DNA from: Nitratireductor sp. XY-223 | Lineage (GTDB): Bacteria; Pseudomonadota; Alphaproteobacteria; Rhizobiales; Rhizobiaceae | Length of the DNA stretch: 64,000 bases | Assembly (NCBI RefSeq): GCF_004959855.1 | Contig: NZ_SPNT01000002.1 | Coordinates: forward strand, 186,001-250,000 | Direction: 5' to 3' | Program-made: the position numbers and the translations under genes | Shown: piece by piece, positions 1 to 8,830 of the stretch | How the letters are laid out: every line of letters begins with the position of its first letter | Numbering within the stretch: position 1 is the first letter of the stretch | The notes under the pieces: model-generated | What the model was told of the DNA's origin: nothing | Databases searched by the model: none | The model's input: the letters and a program-made list of their open reading frames with translations, nothing else

Positions 1-53
1 CCGGCTATGCACAAGCGCTCGGCCTGCTCGACATCACCGGAGAGATCTCATGA
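1..53 (+). CDS. 3' end of an unidentified upstream gene (partial)
   Basis: Frame 3 reads GYAQALGLLDITGEIS and then TGA at 51-53, whose first bases overlap the ATG of the next gene (ATGA). The overlap and the continuous open frame from the window edge suggest the tail of a gene translationally coupled to the aminotransferase. Sixteen residues are too few to name a family. Confidence 0.55.
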   Translation, partial: GYAQALGLLDITGEIS

Positions 54-1405
54 AGGACTCGAATTTCCTGAAGGAAAACAATGCCAAGTTCCTGTGGCAT
101 CCGATGGGCCATCCGGGACAGCTCAGGGCTAAGACGCCGAAGATCATCACCGGCGCGTCGGGGGTGCGCATCGCCGATATCGACGGGCACGAGACCATCG
201 ACGCGGTCGGCGGCCTGTGGAACGTCAATCTCGGCTATTCGTGCGAGCCGGTCAAACAGGCGATTGCCGGCCAGCTCGACGCGCTGCCCTACTATTCGGC
301 CTTCGCCGGCACCTCCAACAACGCCGCCATCGAGCTTTCCTGGGAACTGCAGGAGTGGTTCGGCGCCGACGGCCTCGGCCGCGCCTTCTTCACCTCGGGC
401 GGCTCCGACTCGGTGGAAACGGCGCTGCGCCTGTCGCGCCAGTATCACAAGGTCCGGGGCGAAGCGGGGCGCACCAAGTTCCTGTCGCTGAAAAAGGGCT
501 ATCACGGCACCCATACAGGCGGCGCATCGGTGAACGGCAACGCGCGGTTCCGCACCGCCTATGAGCCGATGCTGCCGGGTTGTTTCCACATCCCGTCGCC
601 CTACACCTATCGCAACCCGTTCAACGAGAGCGACCCGGCGCGGCTCGCCGAACTGTGCGCGCAGGCGCTGGAGGACGAGATCGCCTTCCAGGGACCGGAG
701 ACCATCGCCGCTTTCATCATGGAGCCGGTTCTCGGCGCAGGCGGCATCATCCCGCCGCATGAGAGCTTCATGCCGCGGGTGCGCGAGATCTGCTCGAAAA
801 ACGGCATCCTGCTGATCGCCGACGAGGTCATCACCGGCTTCGGCCGCACCGGCGACTGGTCGGGTTCCCGCCACTGGGGCGTCAAGCCGGACATGATGTG
901 CCTGGCCAAGGCAATCACCAACGGCTACTTCCCGTTCGGCGCGGTGATGATCTCGGAGGCCATTGCGGAGACCTTCGAGGACGACACCACCGGCACCGCC
1001 AATATCGGCCACGGCTACACCTATTCCGCCCACCCGGTCGGCGCCGCGGCGGCAATCGCCTGCCTTGCAGAGACCAAGCGGCTCAATGTCGCGGAAAACG
1101 CCGCGGCACGCGGCGACCAGATGTTTGCCGGCGTTCTGAAGCTGAAGGAGAAACACGCGCTTGTCGGCGACGTGCGCGGCGGCCACGGGCTGATGACGGC
1201 GGTGGAGCTGGTCGGCGACCGTGCGAGCAAGAAACCGGTCGACAAGGCCATCGCGGCGAGCGTTGCCCAGACGGCCTATGAAAACGGCGTCATGGTGCGT
1301 GTGTCCGGCCACAACATCCTGATGTCGCCGCCGCTGATTATCGGCGCCGAGGATGTCGATCGCATTCTGGCGGGCCTCGATGCCGGTCTTGCGGCGGCCG
1401 GCTAG
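50..1405 (+). CDS. Class-III (omega) aminotransferase, PLP-dependent
   Basis: A 451-residue fold-type I aminotransferase of the class that moves an amino group from an omega-amino acid or polyamine to a keto acid such as pyruvate. The sequence shows the PLP-binding run GGSDSVETALR near residue 125, the cofactor-contacting aspartate D258 in ADEVITGFGRTG, and the Schiff-base lysine K287 in LAKAITNGY. The length is normal and no residue looks missing. The start ATG overlaps the stop of the preceding frame, implying co-transcription with it. The substrate cannot be read from the sequence; beta-alanine, putrescine or taurine-type donors are all possible. It ends immediately before the convergent hydroxylase gene. 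Confidence 0.93.
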   Translation: MKDSNFLKENNAKFLWHPMGHPGQLRAKTPKIITGASGVRIADIDGHETIDAVGGLWNVNLGYSCEPVKQAIAGQLDALPYYSAFAGTSNNAAIELSWELQEWFGADGLGRAFFTSGGSDSVETALRLSRQYHKVRGEAGRTKFLSLKKGYHGTHTGGASVNGNARFRTAYEPMLPGCFHIPSPYTYRNPFNESDPARLAELCAQALEDEIAFQGPETIAAFIMEPVLGAGGIIPPHESFMPRVREICSKNGILLIADEVITGFGRTGDWSGSRHWGVKPDMMCLAKAITNGYFPFGAVMISEAIAETFEDDTTGTANIGHGYTYSAHPVGAAAAIACLAETKRLNVAENAAARGDQMFAGVLKLKEKHALVGDVRGGHGLMTAVELVGDRASKKPVDKAIAASVAQTAYENGVMVRVSGHNILMSPPLIIGAEDVDRILAGLDAGLAAAG

Positions 1406-2197
1406 CTATTTCAGGAACGACCAGTTCTTGTAGAAGATGCCGTTGAAATTGATGAGGATCGTCTGCAGGACGCGCATCATCGCGTTTTGCAGCCCGGTGA
1501 AGCTGGACGGGCGCAGGACATCGACAAACACGCAGTACCGCTCCCGGTCCTCGTCGTTTATCGAGCAATGTTCGAGTGTGTCGTCAAAGATAAAGAGCGG
1601 GTCGTCGTGCCAGAAGTGCTTCTTGCCGTCGACCTCGATATAGACCTTGTCGCTCTTGAAAGCAGACAGGTTGTAGAGGACCCGCACGGTCAGGCGCAAC
1701 GGACCGAAATGGCGCGACGTGAATTCCTTTTCGCTGAATGCGGAAAGGCCGATGGTTTTCACATAGGTGAAATCCTCGTTGAATTCCGGCACCGCGTCAT
1801 CGGTGTTCTTGTCATACCATTTGTAAAACAGCATGCCGCGCTTCTTGTCGCCCATCCTCTGCCGGACGTCGGCGATAATCGCTTCCTTCTTGTCCTTGAA
1901 CGTGTTCAGCACGCTCTCGATTTCCGCCCGCTCCTCTGGCGGAAAGTCCTCGAGGCTGTAGACATATTTGTTGCGCCAGGAAATCAGGTCGAAGAACAGA
2001 TTGAGCGGCGACAACAGCCAGGTCGGAATGCCGTTTCCGGTGAAATACAGCTTCGCGATCGGCTTGGTGATGCGGCGGTGCCGACTGATATCGAGCAGCC
2101 CGCAAACCAGGAATAAAATGGTCAGGACGGGGATGAAATAAAGGAGAATGGCAAGCGGGAGGACGATCCTCAGGACGCGGGAGACGCGCTTGCGCAT
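1406..2197 (-). CDS. Aspartyl/asparaginyl beta-hydroxylase family protein (LpxO-like)
   Basis: A membrane-anchored 2-oxoglutarate/Fe(II) oxygenase of the family that includes LpxO, which hydroxylates a lipid A acyl chain. A hydrophobic segment near residues 9-35 gives a single membrane anchor. The catalytic part carries HFGPLRL (H163) and FDDTLEH (D206, H210) as likely iron ligands, with arginines R218/R220 nearby for 2-oxoglutarate. The frame extends 11 codons further to 2230, but the ATG at 2197 is preceded by an A/G-rich GAAGAAGAAG about 8 bases upstream, so I prefer it. The true substrate (lipid A, ornithine lipid or a protein) is unknown. Confidence 0.82.
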   Translation of the reverse strand: MRKRVSRVLRIVLPLAILLYFIPVLTILFLVCGLLDISRHRRITKPIAKLYFTGNGIPTWLLSPLNLFFDLISWRNKYVYSLEDFPPEERAEIESVLNTFKDKKEAIIADVRQRMGDKKRGMLFYKWYDKNTDDAVPEFNEDFTYVKTIGLSAFSEKEFTSRHFGPLRLTVRVLYNLSAFKSDKVYIEVDGKKHFWHDDPLFIFDDTLEHCSINDEDRERYCVFVDVLRPSSFTGLQNAMMRVLQTILINFNGIFYKNWSFLK

Positions 2198-2326
2198 GGG
2201 GATCACTTCTTCTTCTGAAATTTCTTGCATGAAACGGCAACCGATACGTTCTCGACGCAGTTCGTCTAACGGATTGTCGGATGGGAGTCACGCCCATTCG
2301 GATCCAAGTTCACAATTGGCGGATAG

Positions 2327-2881
2327 CTAAAGAACCGGACGCCCGTCTGCCACGGGCCTGGCGAGGATCAACACCCAGAAATTGCGGTACTTGCCGTCCG
2401 GCCGCTGGGTCCGGGCGATACCGATGCGGGTGACGTATTTGTTCAAAAGGTTCTTGTCGTGATCGGCGGACCCCTTCCAGCCGACCATCGCCTCGTCGAA
2501 GGTCCGGTATCCGGCACCGAGGTTTTCCGCGCCCGCATAGGTCGGATAGCCGCCGCGATCGAGCCGGCCGGACAGTCCCCTGGCGCTGTGCAGGCGTGTG
2601 TTCATGCTGTCGTTGCGGGCGATGGTGCGCGCCATGTCCTGCGACAGGGCGTCGAGCTGCGGGTCGAGCACGACGGGCGGCAGTCCGTTGCTCGACCGGT
2701 AGGCGTTGATCTCGGTGAGGGCCGCACCGCGGTTGACCGGAACATCCGTCACCTCGGCGCTATTGTCGCCGGTGAGGCTGCAGCCGGACAGGACCGCCAG
2801 CAACAGGCCGGCAACCGCTGCAACAGCCGCACGCCGGACAGCCATCCGCCCGGATGAACAGTTCGCATCCCGTGATATCAT
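2327..2881 (-). CDS. CAP-domain (SCP/PR1-like) lipoprotein
   Basis: A 184-residue exported protein. A hydrophobic signal segment ends in the lipobox LSGC (cysteine about residue 34), so it is probably lipid-anchored. The remainder is a bacterial CAP domain: ALTEINAYRSSNGLPPV opens the fold, and DMARTIARN, HSARGL, AGAENLGAGY and ADHDKNLLN follow the usual order, ending with the NFWVLILA strand. Eukaryotic relatives include antigen 5 and PR-1; the bacterial proteins have no agreed reaction. The ATG at 2881 has AGGA four bases upstream; a second ATG at 2845 would also give a good signal peptide. Confidence 0.85.
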   Translation of the reverse strand: MISRDANCSSGRMAVRRAAVAAVAGLLLAVLSGCSLTGDNSAEVTDVPVNRGAALTEINAYRSSNGLPPVVLDPQLDALSQDMARTIARNDSMNTRLHSARGLSGRLDRGGYPTYAGAENLGAGYRTFDEAMVGWKGSADHDKNLLNKYVTRIGIARTQRPDGKYRNFWVLILARPVADGRPVL

Positions 2882-2887
2882 CGGTTC

Positions 2888-3601
2888 CTAAGAGGCCGCC
2901 GCGCTGCCGGTGTCTTTGGCAAGCCAATCGGTCAGGTCGCCGGTCGCCGCCTCGATATCGGCGACAATTCCGGAACGGGCGGAAGCCGCATCTCCCTTCT
3001 CCAGTGCACCGACAATGTCATGATGGATTATCATCGCATTGTCCAGATGCTCCCGATCGCCGGCAGTCAGGCGGAAATAGGGACCCATGCGCAGCCAGAG
3101 GCTCTCGATGAATGACAGAAGTATGCCATCCGAGGCGCGGCGGTATATGTGGCTGTGGAACGCCCAGTTGGCGCCGAGATAGCCGTCGATGTCGCCGGCG
3201 TCGATGCTGCCGCTCATCGTTTCGCAATGATCTTTGAGTGCGCCGATATCGGCTGCCACAAACGCCGGCTGCGCGCGCTCGACGGCGAGTCCCTCCAGTG
3301 CGATCCGCGTGGCGCTGATCTCGCTCAGCGTCGCGATATCGAGACGGGGAATTTCCAGGGCGCGGTTGTGGCCGACGACCAGCGCGTTCTCCACCTCGAG
3401 CCGGCGCAGGGCGTCGCGCACGGGCATGACAGACACCCCGACGGCTTCCGCCACCGAGCGAGTGCTCAGGGCCTGTCCCGGCTGGAAGAAGCCGGACATG
3501 ATGCGGTCGCGAAGCTGCCGGTAGATCTGCTCCTGCAGCGTGGCGCGTTCGACCGTCTCGAGACTGCCGGATTGCGCCGGCCATTCCATCCTATTCGCCA
3601 T
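2888..3601 (-). CDS. GntR-family regulator, FadR/FCD subfamily
   Basis: A transcription factor with an N-terminal winged helix (residues about 17-80: LQEQIYRQLRDRIMSG, RSVAEAVGVSVMPVRDALRRL) and a C-terminal all-helical FCD ligand-binding domain, whose histidines (HSHIYRR, IIHHDIV) probably hold a metal. The frame opens further upstream, but ATG 3601 overlaps the stop of the aldehyde dehydrogenase by 11 bases and an in-frame ATG at 3589 lies just after it, so it looks like the last gene of the deoC operon. It probably responds to a small carboxylate, sugar phosphate or nucleoside-derived compound and may act on the palindrome in front of deoC; that link is inference. Confidence 0.88.
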   Translation of the reverse strand: MANRMEWPAQSGSLETVERATLQEQIYRQLRDRIMSGFFQPGQALSTRSVAEAVGVSVMPVRDALRRLEVENALVVGHNRALEIPRLDIATLSEISATRIALEGLAVERAQPAFVAADIGALKDHCETMSGSIDAGDIDGYLGANWAFHSHIYRRASDGILLSFIESLWLRMGPYFRLTAGDREHLDNAMIIHHDIVGALEKGDAASARSGIVADIEAATGDLTDWLAKDTGSAAAS

Positions 3602-5975
3602 AGGGAATCCAGATGTTCTTGACCTGGACGGCGTTGCGCAGGAAAAGCCGGCCTTCGGCAACCTTCGGGTCGTACCAGTTGGTGGCCAGGCCGTTGTCGA
3701 CGAAGGTGCGCTTCATATTGCCGACCGACCGGGCCTCGGCCATCTCCGAGACGTCGGAACCGCCGAAAGCCCAGATCGCGTCGACGTCGTCATGGTCGGC
3801 GAGCGTCTTGGCAAGCTCCTTCGTGTAGCCGGTAACGATGTTGATGACGCCGGCCGGCACGTCGGAGGTCTCCAGCACCTGGTAGAAGTCGGCGGCGATC
3901 AGGCCGTAGCGCTCGCTCGGAACGGCGACGACGCGGTTGCCCATCGCCATCAATGGCGCGACGAGACTGACGAAGCTCAGGAGCGGGGCCTCGTCCGGGC
4001 AGATCACGCCGGCAACGCCGATCGGCTCGTTCATGGCGAGCGCAACGCCGCGCAGGGGCGGACTGTGGACGGCGCCGTCGAACTTGTCGGCCCAGGCGGC
4101 ATAGGTGAAGAACCGGTCGATCGCGGTTTCGACTTCCCGCTCGGCATCGCTTTTCTTGACGCCGGTCATGGCGGACAGGCGGGCGACGAACTCGCCGGTG
4201 CGGGCCGAGAGATTCTCGCCGAGATAATAAAGAATCTGCGCCCGCAGATGTGTCGAGGCCGTGGCCCAGCCGGATGCCTTGCGGGCCGCCTGGACGGCGT
4301 TGCGGATATCCTTGCGGTTGCCCTCGCCCATCTCGCCGATCACCTTGCCCTTGGGCGAAATGACGGTCAGCGAATAGTTGCCGTCCGGCCGCACCTGCTT
4401 GCCGCCGACATAGAGCTTGGCGGTGCGGTCGACGGCCATCGGCTCGAAACTGTCCGTCGCCTCGACCACGGGCACGGGCGGCGCCGGCTTGCGCGGCTTG
4501 CGCGCCGCCCAGGCCTTGGGCTTGAGGTATTCATAGGCGCCCTCCAGACCGCCCTCGCGGCCATAGCCGGATTCGCGGTAGCCGCCGAACCCGACACCGG
4601 CGTCGAAGAGGTTTGTTGCATTGACCCACACAACACCGGCCTTCAATTGCGGCGCGATGTCGAGCGCCAGGTTCATGTTCTCGCTCCAGACGCTGGCCGC
4701 CAGCCCGTAGCGGGTGTTGTTGGCGAGCTCCACCGCCTCGTCGGGCGTGCGGAAGGACATCGCCACCATGACCGGGCCGAAGATCTCCTCCGTCGCCACC
4801 GTCGACGCCGGCTCGACGCCGGTCAGAAGGGTCGGCGGGTAGAAGCAGCCCCTGTCGGGCGTCGCGATGTCCGGCACATAGGCTTCGGCGCCCTCCTCGA
4901 CACCCTTGCCGACGAGGGCGCTGATGCGCTCGAGCTGGCTCTGCTCGATGATCGCGCCCATGTCGATCGCCTTGTCGAGCGGGTGTCCGACGCGCAACGA
5001 ATTCATGCGCTCCTTCAGGCGCGCGATGAAACGGTCGTGGATGCCCTCATGGACCAGAAGGCGCGAGCCGGCGCAGCAGACCTGGCCCTGGTTGAACCAG
5101 ATGGCGTCGACGACCCCCTCGACGGCGCTTTCCATGTCGGCGTCATCGAAGACGATGAAGGGCGACTTGCCGCCGAGTTCCAGGGTCAGCGACTTGCCGC
5201 TGCCGGCGGTCTCGGCACGGATGATGCGGCCGACCTCGGTCGAGCCGGTGAAGGCGATCTTGCCGACGCCGTCATGCTTGACGAGGGCGGCACCGGTCGA
5301 TCCGTCGCCGGTAATGACGTTGAGGACGCCGGCAGGCAGGCCGGAACGGGCAGCGAGCTCGGCGAAGAGCAGCGCCGTCAGCGGCGTCGCCTCGGCCGGC
5401 TTCAGGACAACCGTGTTGCCCAGCGCCAGCGCCGGCGCCACCTTCCAGGCGAGCATCAGCAGCGGAAAGTTCCACGGGATGATCTGGCCGACGACCCCGA
5501 TGGGCTTGTGGTCGGCAAGCTCGGTATCCTGCAATTCGGCCCAGCCGGCATGGTGGTAAAAATGGCGGGCGACCAGCGGAATGTCGAGGTCGCGGGTCTC
5601 GCGGATCGGCTTGCCGTTGTCGAGCGCCTCGAGCACGGCAAAGAGGCGGGCGTGACGCTGCACCATGCGGGCCAGCGCGTAGATATGGCGGGCGCGGCCC
5701 TTGCCGCCAAGCGCTTCCCAGGGCTCTTGCGCCTTTGCAGCGGCCGCAACAGCGTCATCGACGTCCTCCGCCGACCCTTGAGCGATCTTCGCCAGTTCGT
5801 CGCCGGTCGCCGGCTCATGGGTGGAAAGTGTCTTTCCGTCTTTCGACGGACGAAACGCGCCGTCGATGAAATGGCCGAAGGACGCGTCGTGGCTCTTCAG
5901 CCAGTCGCGGACGTTGGTGTCGGCCTCGGGCGCCGGGCCGTAATCCAGGGATTCGAAATAGTTCGCAACAGACAT
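3591..5975 (-). CDS. Two-domain aldehyde dehydrogenase, ALDH16-type
   Basis: NAD(P)-dependent oxidation of an aldehyde to a carboxylate. The 794 residues are far longer than a normal ALDH (about 490). Residues 30-500 form a complete catalytic unit with N169 (PWNFP), E266 (LELGGKSP) and nucleophile C300 (GQVCCAGSR). Residues about 530-785 repeat the coenzyme-domain pattern (PIGVAGVICPDEAP, GNRVVAVPSE) but lack the catalytic glutamate and cysteine. That arrangement is the hallmark of ALDH16. It follows deoC by 15 bases, so acetaldehyde released by deoxyribose-phosphate aldolase is a plausible substrate. The start at 5975 has GAGG 8 bases upstream. Confidence 0.92.
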   Translation of the reverse strand: MSVANYFESLDYGPAPEADTNVRDWLKSHDASFGHFIDGAFRPSKDGKTLSTHEPATGDELAKIAQGSAEDVDDAVAAAAKAQEPWEALGGKGRARHIYALARMVQRHARLFAVLEALDNGKPIRETRDLDIPLVARHFYHHAGWAELQDTELADHKPIGVVGQIIPWNFPLLMLAWKVAPALALGNTVVLKPAEATPLTALLFAELAARSGLPAGVLNVITGDGSTGAALVKHDGVGKIAFTGSTEVGRIIRAETAGSGKSLTLELGGKSPFIVFDDADMESAVEGVVDAIWFNQGQVCCAGSRLLVHEGIHDRFIARLKERMNSLRVGHPLDKAIDMGAIIEQSQLERISALVGKGVEEGAEAYVPDIATPDRGCFYPPTLLTGVEPASTVATEEIFGPVMVAMSFRTPDEAVELANNTRYGLAASVWSENMNLALDIAPQLKAGVVWVNATNLFDAGVGFGGYRESGYGREGGLEGAYEYLKPKAWAARKPRKPAPPVPVVEATDSFEPMAVDRTAKLYVGGKQVRPDGNYSLTVISPKGKVIGEMGEGNRKDIRNAVQAARKASGWATASTHLRAQILYYLGENLSARTGEFVARLSAMTGVKKSDAEREVETAIDRFFTYAAWADKFDGAVHSPPLRGVALAMNEPIGVAGVICPDEAPLLSFVSLVAPLMAMGNRVVAVPSERYGLIAADFYQVLETSDVPAGVINIVTGYTKELAKTLADHDDVDAIWAFGGSDVSEMAEARSVGNMKRTFVDNGLATNWYDPKVAEGRLFLRNAVQVKNIWIPYGE

Positions 5976-5990
5976 ATCGCGTGCCTCGTA

Positions 5991-7001
5991 TCAGGCCATC
6001 GGATGGCGGTTATAGGCCGAGTAGCGGCCGGTCACGTGGTGTTCGAGCTGGCGCTCGATATCGGCAAGCAGGGACGATGCGCCGAAGCGCAGCAGATCCG
6101 GCTCGAGCCAGCGCCGCCCCAGCTCCTCCTTCATCAGCACCTGGTAGGCAAGCACGTCCTTGGCCGTCGATATGCCGCCGGCCGGCTTGAAGCCGACCAG
6201 GTGGCCAGTGCGCTCCTGGTAGTGGCGGATCATGCGCAGCATGACGAGGCTGACGGGAAGGGTCGCGTTTGCGGTTTCCTTGCCCGTCGAGGTCTTGATG
6301 AAATCGGCGCCGGCCATCATGCAGACCATCGACGCGCGGGCGACATTGCGCAGGGTGCGAAGGTCGCCGGTGGCGAGGATCGCCTTGACATGGGCCTCGC
6401 CGCAGGCGGCGCGGAAATCGCGCATCTCGTCGTAAAGCGCCTGCCAGTTGCCGGTCAGCACGTGTTCGCGGGTGACGACAATGTCGATCTCCCTGGCGCC
6501 GTCGGCGACCGATGCCTCGATCTCGCGCAGCTTGGTGTCGTGCGGCGAGAGACCGGCAGGAAAGCCGGTCGATACGGCGGCGACGGGAATGAAGGTGCCG
6601 TCGAGCGCGTCGACGGCCTCGGCGACGAAGCGGTGATAGACGCAGACCGCACCGGTGGTGATGCCGCGATCGGCAACGCCGAGCGCCTCGAGCAGGTCCG
6701 GCCTGACCGGCTGCCGCGCCTTGGCGCAAAGCCGTCGCACCCGCGCCGCAGTGTCGTCGCCGTTCAGCGTGGTGAGATCCATGCAGGTGATGGCTTTCAG
6801 CAGCCAGCCGGCCTGCGCGTCCTTCTTGACCGAGCGGCGCCCGCCGAGCGTTGTGCAGCGGCGCTCGACCGCCGAGCGGTTGACCTGGATCTCGTTGACC
6901 CAGTCGAGCTCGAGCGCCTGGCCGGGATTGCGGGCAATCGCATTGCCGTGGAGACCGGGGGCTGAGGTTCCGGTTTCGCCCATGGGGATAATTTCAGACA
7001 T
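5991..7001 (-). CDS. deoC: Deoxyribose-phosphate aldolase
   Basis: Cleaves 2-deoxyribose-5-phosphate to glyceraldehyde-3-phosphate and acetaldehyde, a step of deoxynucleoside catabolism. The class-I aldolase residues are visible: Schiff-base lysine K236 in FIKTSTGK, second lysine K272 in GFKPAGGI, and D173 in EIDIVV. At 336 residues it is the long form, with an N-terminal extension relative to the 259-residue E. coli enzyme. The open frame runs further upstream to 7229, but the family-like sequence starts at MSEIIPMGETG (7001), just after a 12-bp palindrome. It is first in an operon with the ALDH16-type dehydrogenase and the GntR regulator. No deoxyribokinase or nucleoside phosphorylase gene is nearby. 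Confidence 0.93.
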   Translation of the reverse strand: MSEIIPMGETGTSAPGLHGNAIARNPGQALELDWVNEIQVNRSAVERRCTTLGGRRSVKKDAQAGWLLKAITCMDLTTLNGDDTAARVRRLCAKARQPVRPDLLEALGVADRGITTGAVCVYHRFVAEAVDALDGTFIPVAAVSTGFPAGLSPHDTKLREIEASVADGAREIDIVVTREHVLTGNWQALYDEMRDFRAACGEAHVKAILATGDLRTLRNVARASMVCMMAGADFIKTSTGKETANATLPVSLVMLRMIRHYQERTGHLVGFKPAGGISTAKDVLAYQVLMKEELGRRWLEPDLLRFGASSLLADIERQLEHHVTGRYSAYNRHPMA

Positions 7002-7014
7002 GGGCAAGTGATAT

Positions 7015-7026
7015 GTGTGATCACAC
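7015..7026. promoter_or_regulatory. Perfect 12-bp palindrome upstream of deoC, candidate operator
   Basis: GTGTGATCACAC is exactly self-complementary and lies 14 bases upstream of the deoC start. It contains the GT...AC core seen in operators of GntR-type regulators, and a GntR gene closes the operon. Binding by that protein is inference; the position next to the start codon would suit repression. Confidence 0.5.
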
Positions 7027-7296
7027 TTAGAGTCAAGGGGCTTGTGCCGTGCTTTTTTCCGGCTTGAACTCCGCCGCCGCGCCTCAATCGGCCTAAATCG
7101 ATTTAAGCGCCCGGCGCACGGCAGCCATGCGCGGCTCTTTTTGGGCTGGCCATTTCTATTGTGCAGTGCAATAAGAGACTCGATACTCGCCCATACGAAC
7201 ACCAATAACGGACCCGATCCCTTGTTCAAACCCGCTTACGCGGCGCTCAGCCAAGCGCTGCCCCTCGTCCGCTCGTCCAGCGAATTCCGCGTGCCC

Positions 7297-8829
7297 ATGA
7301 CGCCGGACCGCATCCGCATCGAGACCCTTTCGGGGCTGACCGTGGCGCTGGCGCTGGTGCCGGAGGCGGTGGCCTTCGCCTTCGTTGCCGGCGTCCACCC
7401 GCTGACCGGGCTTTACGCCGCCTTCATCGTCTGCCTGATCACGTCGCTGTTCGGCGGCCGGCCCGGTATGATCTCGGGCGCCACCGGCGCGCTTGCCGTC
7501 GTCATGGTGTCGCTGGTCGCCACGCACGGGGTCGAATATCTCTTTGCCGCGGTCGTATTGATGGGCATCCTGCAGATCGCCGCCGGCATCCTCCAACTCG
7601 GCAAGTTCATCCGGCTGGTGCCGCATCCGGTCATGCTGGGCTTCGTCAACGGCCTGGCGATCGTTATCTTCCTGGCGCAGTTCGAGCAGTTCAAGGTGAC
7701 CGGCCCGGACGGCGTCAAGCAGTGGATCGGCGGCCTGCCGCTCGTCTACATGCTCGGCCTTGTCGCGCTGACCATGCTGGTTATCCACGTGGTTCCGAAG
7801 GTAACGAAGATCGTGCCGGCACCGCTTGCCGCCATCCTCGTGGTCGCCGGCCTCGTCATCGCCTTCGACATTCCGGTGCCGCGGGTTGACGACATGGCAT
7901 CGATCAGCGGCAGCCTGCCGACCTTCTCGATACCGGCCGTGCCGATGAATCTGGAGACGCTGAAGATCATCTTTCCCTACGCCGTGATCTTCGCCGCCAT
8001 CGGCCTGATCGAGAGCCTTTTGACCTTCAACCTTGTCGGCGAGAAAACCGGCACGCGCGGCGGCGCGTCGCAGGAATGCATGGCGCAGGGCTCGGCCAAT
8101 GTCGTCACCGGCTTCTTCGGCGGCATGGGCGGCTGCGCCATGATCGGCCAGTCGATGATCAATGTCGGCTCCGGCGCACGCACGCGCCTTTCCGGCGTCA
8201 CCGCGGCGCTCCTGCTGCTCAGCTTCATCCTGTTCGCCTCGTCGCTGATCGAGCAGATCCCGCTCGCAGCGCTCATCGGCGTCATGTTCATGGTGGTGAT
8301 CGGCACCTTCGCCTGGAAGAGCTTCACCATCATCGCGCGGGTGCCGCGCACCGATGCTGCGGTGATCGTGCTGGTCACCATCATCACGGTCGCCACCGAC
8401 CTTGCCATCGCTGTCGTTGCCGGCGTGATCATTTCCGCCCTCGCCTATGCCTGGAACAATGCGACGCGCATCCGCGCCAAGACGGAAACTGCCGACGACA
8501 CCAAGACCTACCGCATCGAGGGCCCGCTGTTCTTCGGCTCCGCCACCGGCTTTCTCGAACTTTTCGATCCGAAAACGGACCCGGAACGCGTCGTCGTCGA
8601 TTTCATGGAATCGCGGATCGTAGACCAGTCGGCTCTGCAGGCCATCGATGCGCTGGCGGCCCGCTACCAGGAACACGGCACCCGGCTGGAGCTGAAACAC
8701 CTGTCGCGCGACTGCCACATGCTGCTCGCCCGCGCCGGCCAGTTGATGGTCGATTCGGACGACGATCCCGACTACGGCATCGCCGTGCATTACGGGGTGC
8801 GCATCGGCCGCTTCGGCGGCGCGCATTAG
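7297..8829 (+). CDS. SulP-family anion transporter with STAS domain
   Basis: An inner-membrane carrier of the SLC26/SulP family, which moves sulfate, bicarbonate or dicarboxylates. About 10-12 hydrophobic segments occupy residues 15-400, beginning with the family sequence GLTVALALVPEAVAFAFVAG and ISGATGALAVV. The C-terminal part (about 400-490) is a STAS domain, the cytoplasmic regulatory module of the family (YRIEGPLFFGSA, VVDFMESRIVDQSALQAI). The family start is at ATG 7297 (MTPDRIRIETLSG); a GTG two codons earlier and a TTG at 7222 are in frame and cannot be excluded. Transcribed away from deoC and sharing its upstream region. The transported ion is not deducible. Confidence 0.9.
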   Translation: MTPDRIRIETLSGLTVALALVPEAVAFAFVAGVHPLTGLYAAFIVCLITSLFGGRPGMISGATGALAVVMVSLVATHGVEYLFAAVVLMGILQIAAGILQLGKFIRLVPHPVMLGFVNGLAIVIFLAQFEQFKVTGPDGVKQWIGGLPLVYMLGLVALTMLVIHVVPKVTKIVPAPLAAILVVAGLVIAFDIPVPRVDDMASISGSLPTFSIPAVPMNLETLKIIFPYAVIFAAIGLIESLLTFNLVGEKTGTRGGASQECMAQGSANVVTGFFGGMGGCAMIGQSMINVGSGARTRLSGVTAALLLLSFILFASSLIEQIPLAALIGVMFMVVIGTFAWKSFTIIARVPRTDAAVIVLVTIITVATDLAIAVVAGVIISALAYAWNNATRIRAKTETADDTKTYRIEGPLFFGSATGFLELFDPKTDPERVVVDFMESRIVDQSALQAIDALAARYQEHGTRLELKHLSRDCHMLLARAGQLMVDSDDDPDYGIAVHYGVRIGRFGGAH

Positions 8830-8830
8830 T

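Noticed and set aside
3540-6965. A 1141-codon open frame on the plus strand
   Set aside because: It is antisense to the ALDH16 and deoC genes, and its translation is the low-complexity Arg/Asp/Gly/Ala-rich text expected opposite GC-rich genes. The minus-strand proteins have full catalytic motifs.
7002-7229. N-terminal extension of the deoC frame
   Set aside because: It would place the 12-bp palindrome inside the coding region and shows no similarity to aldolases.
7042-7296. N-terminal extension of the SulP transporter frame
   Set aside because: The extra residues are Arg-rich and unlike the family, cross the deoC promoter region, and have no ribosome-binding site; the family sequence starts near 7297.
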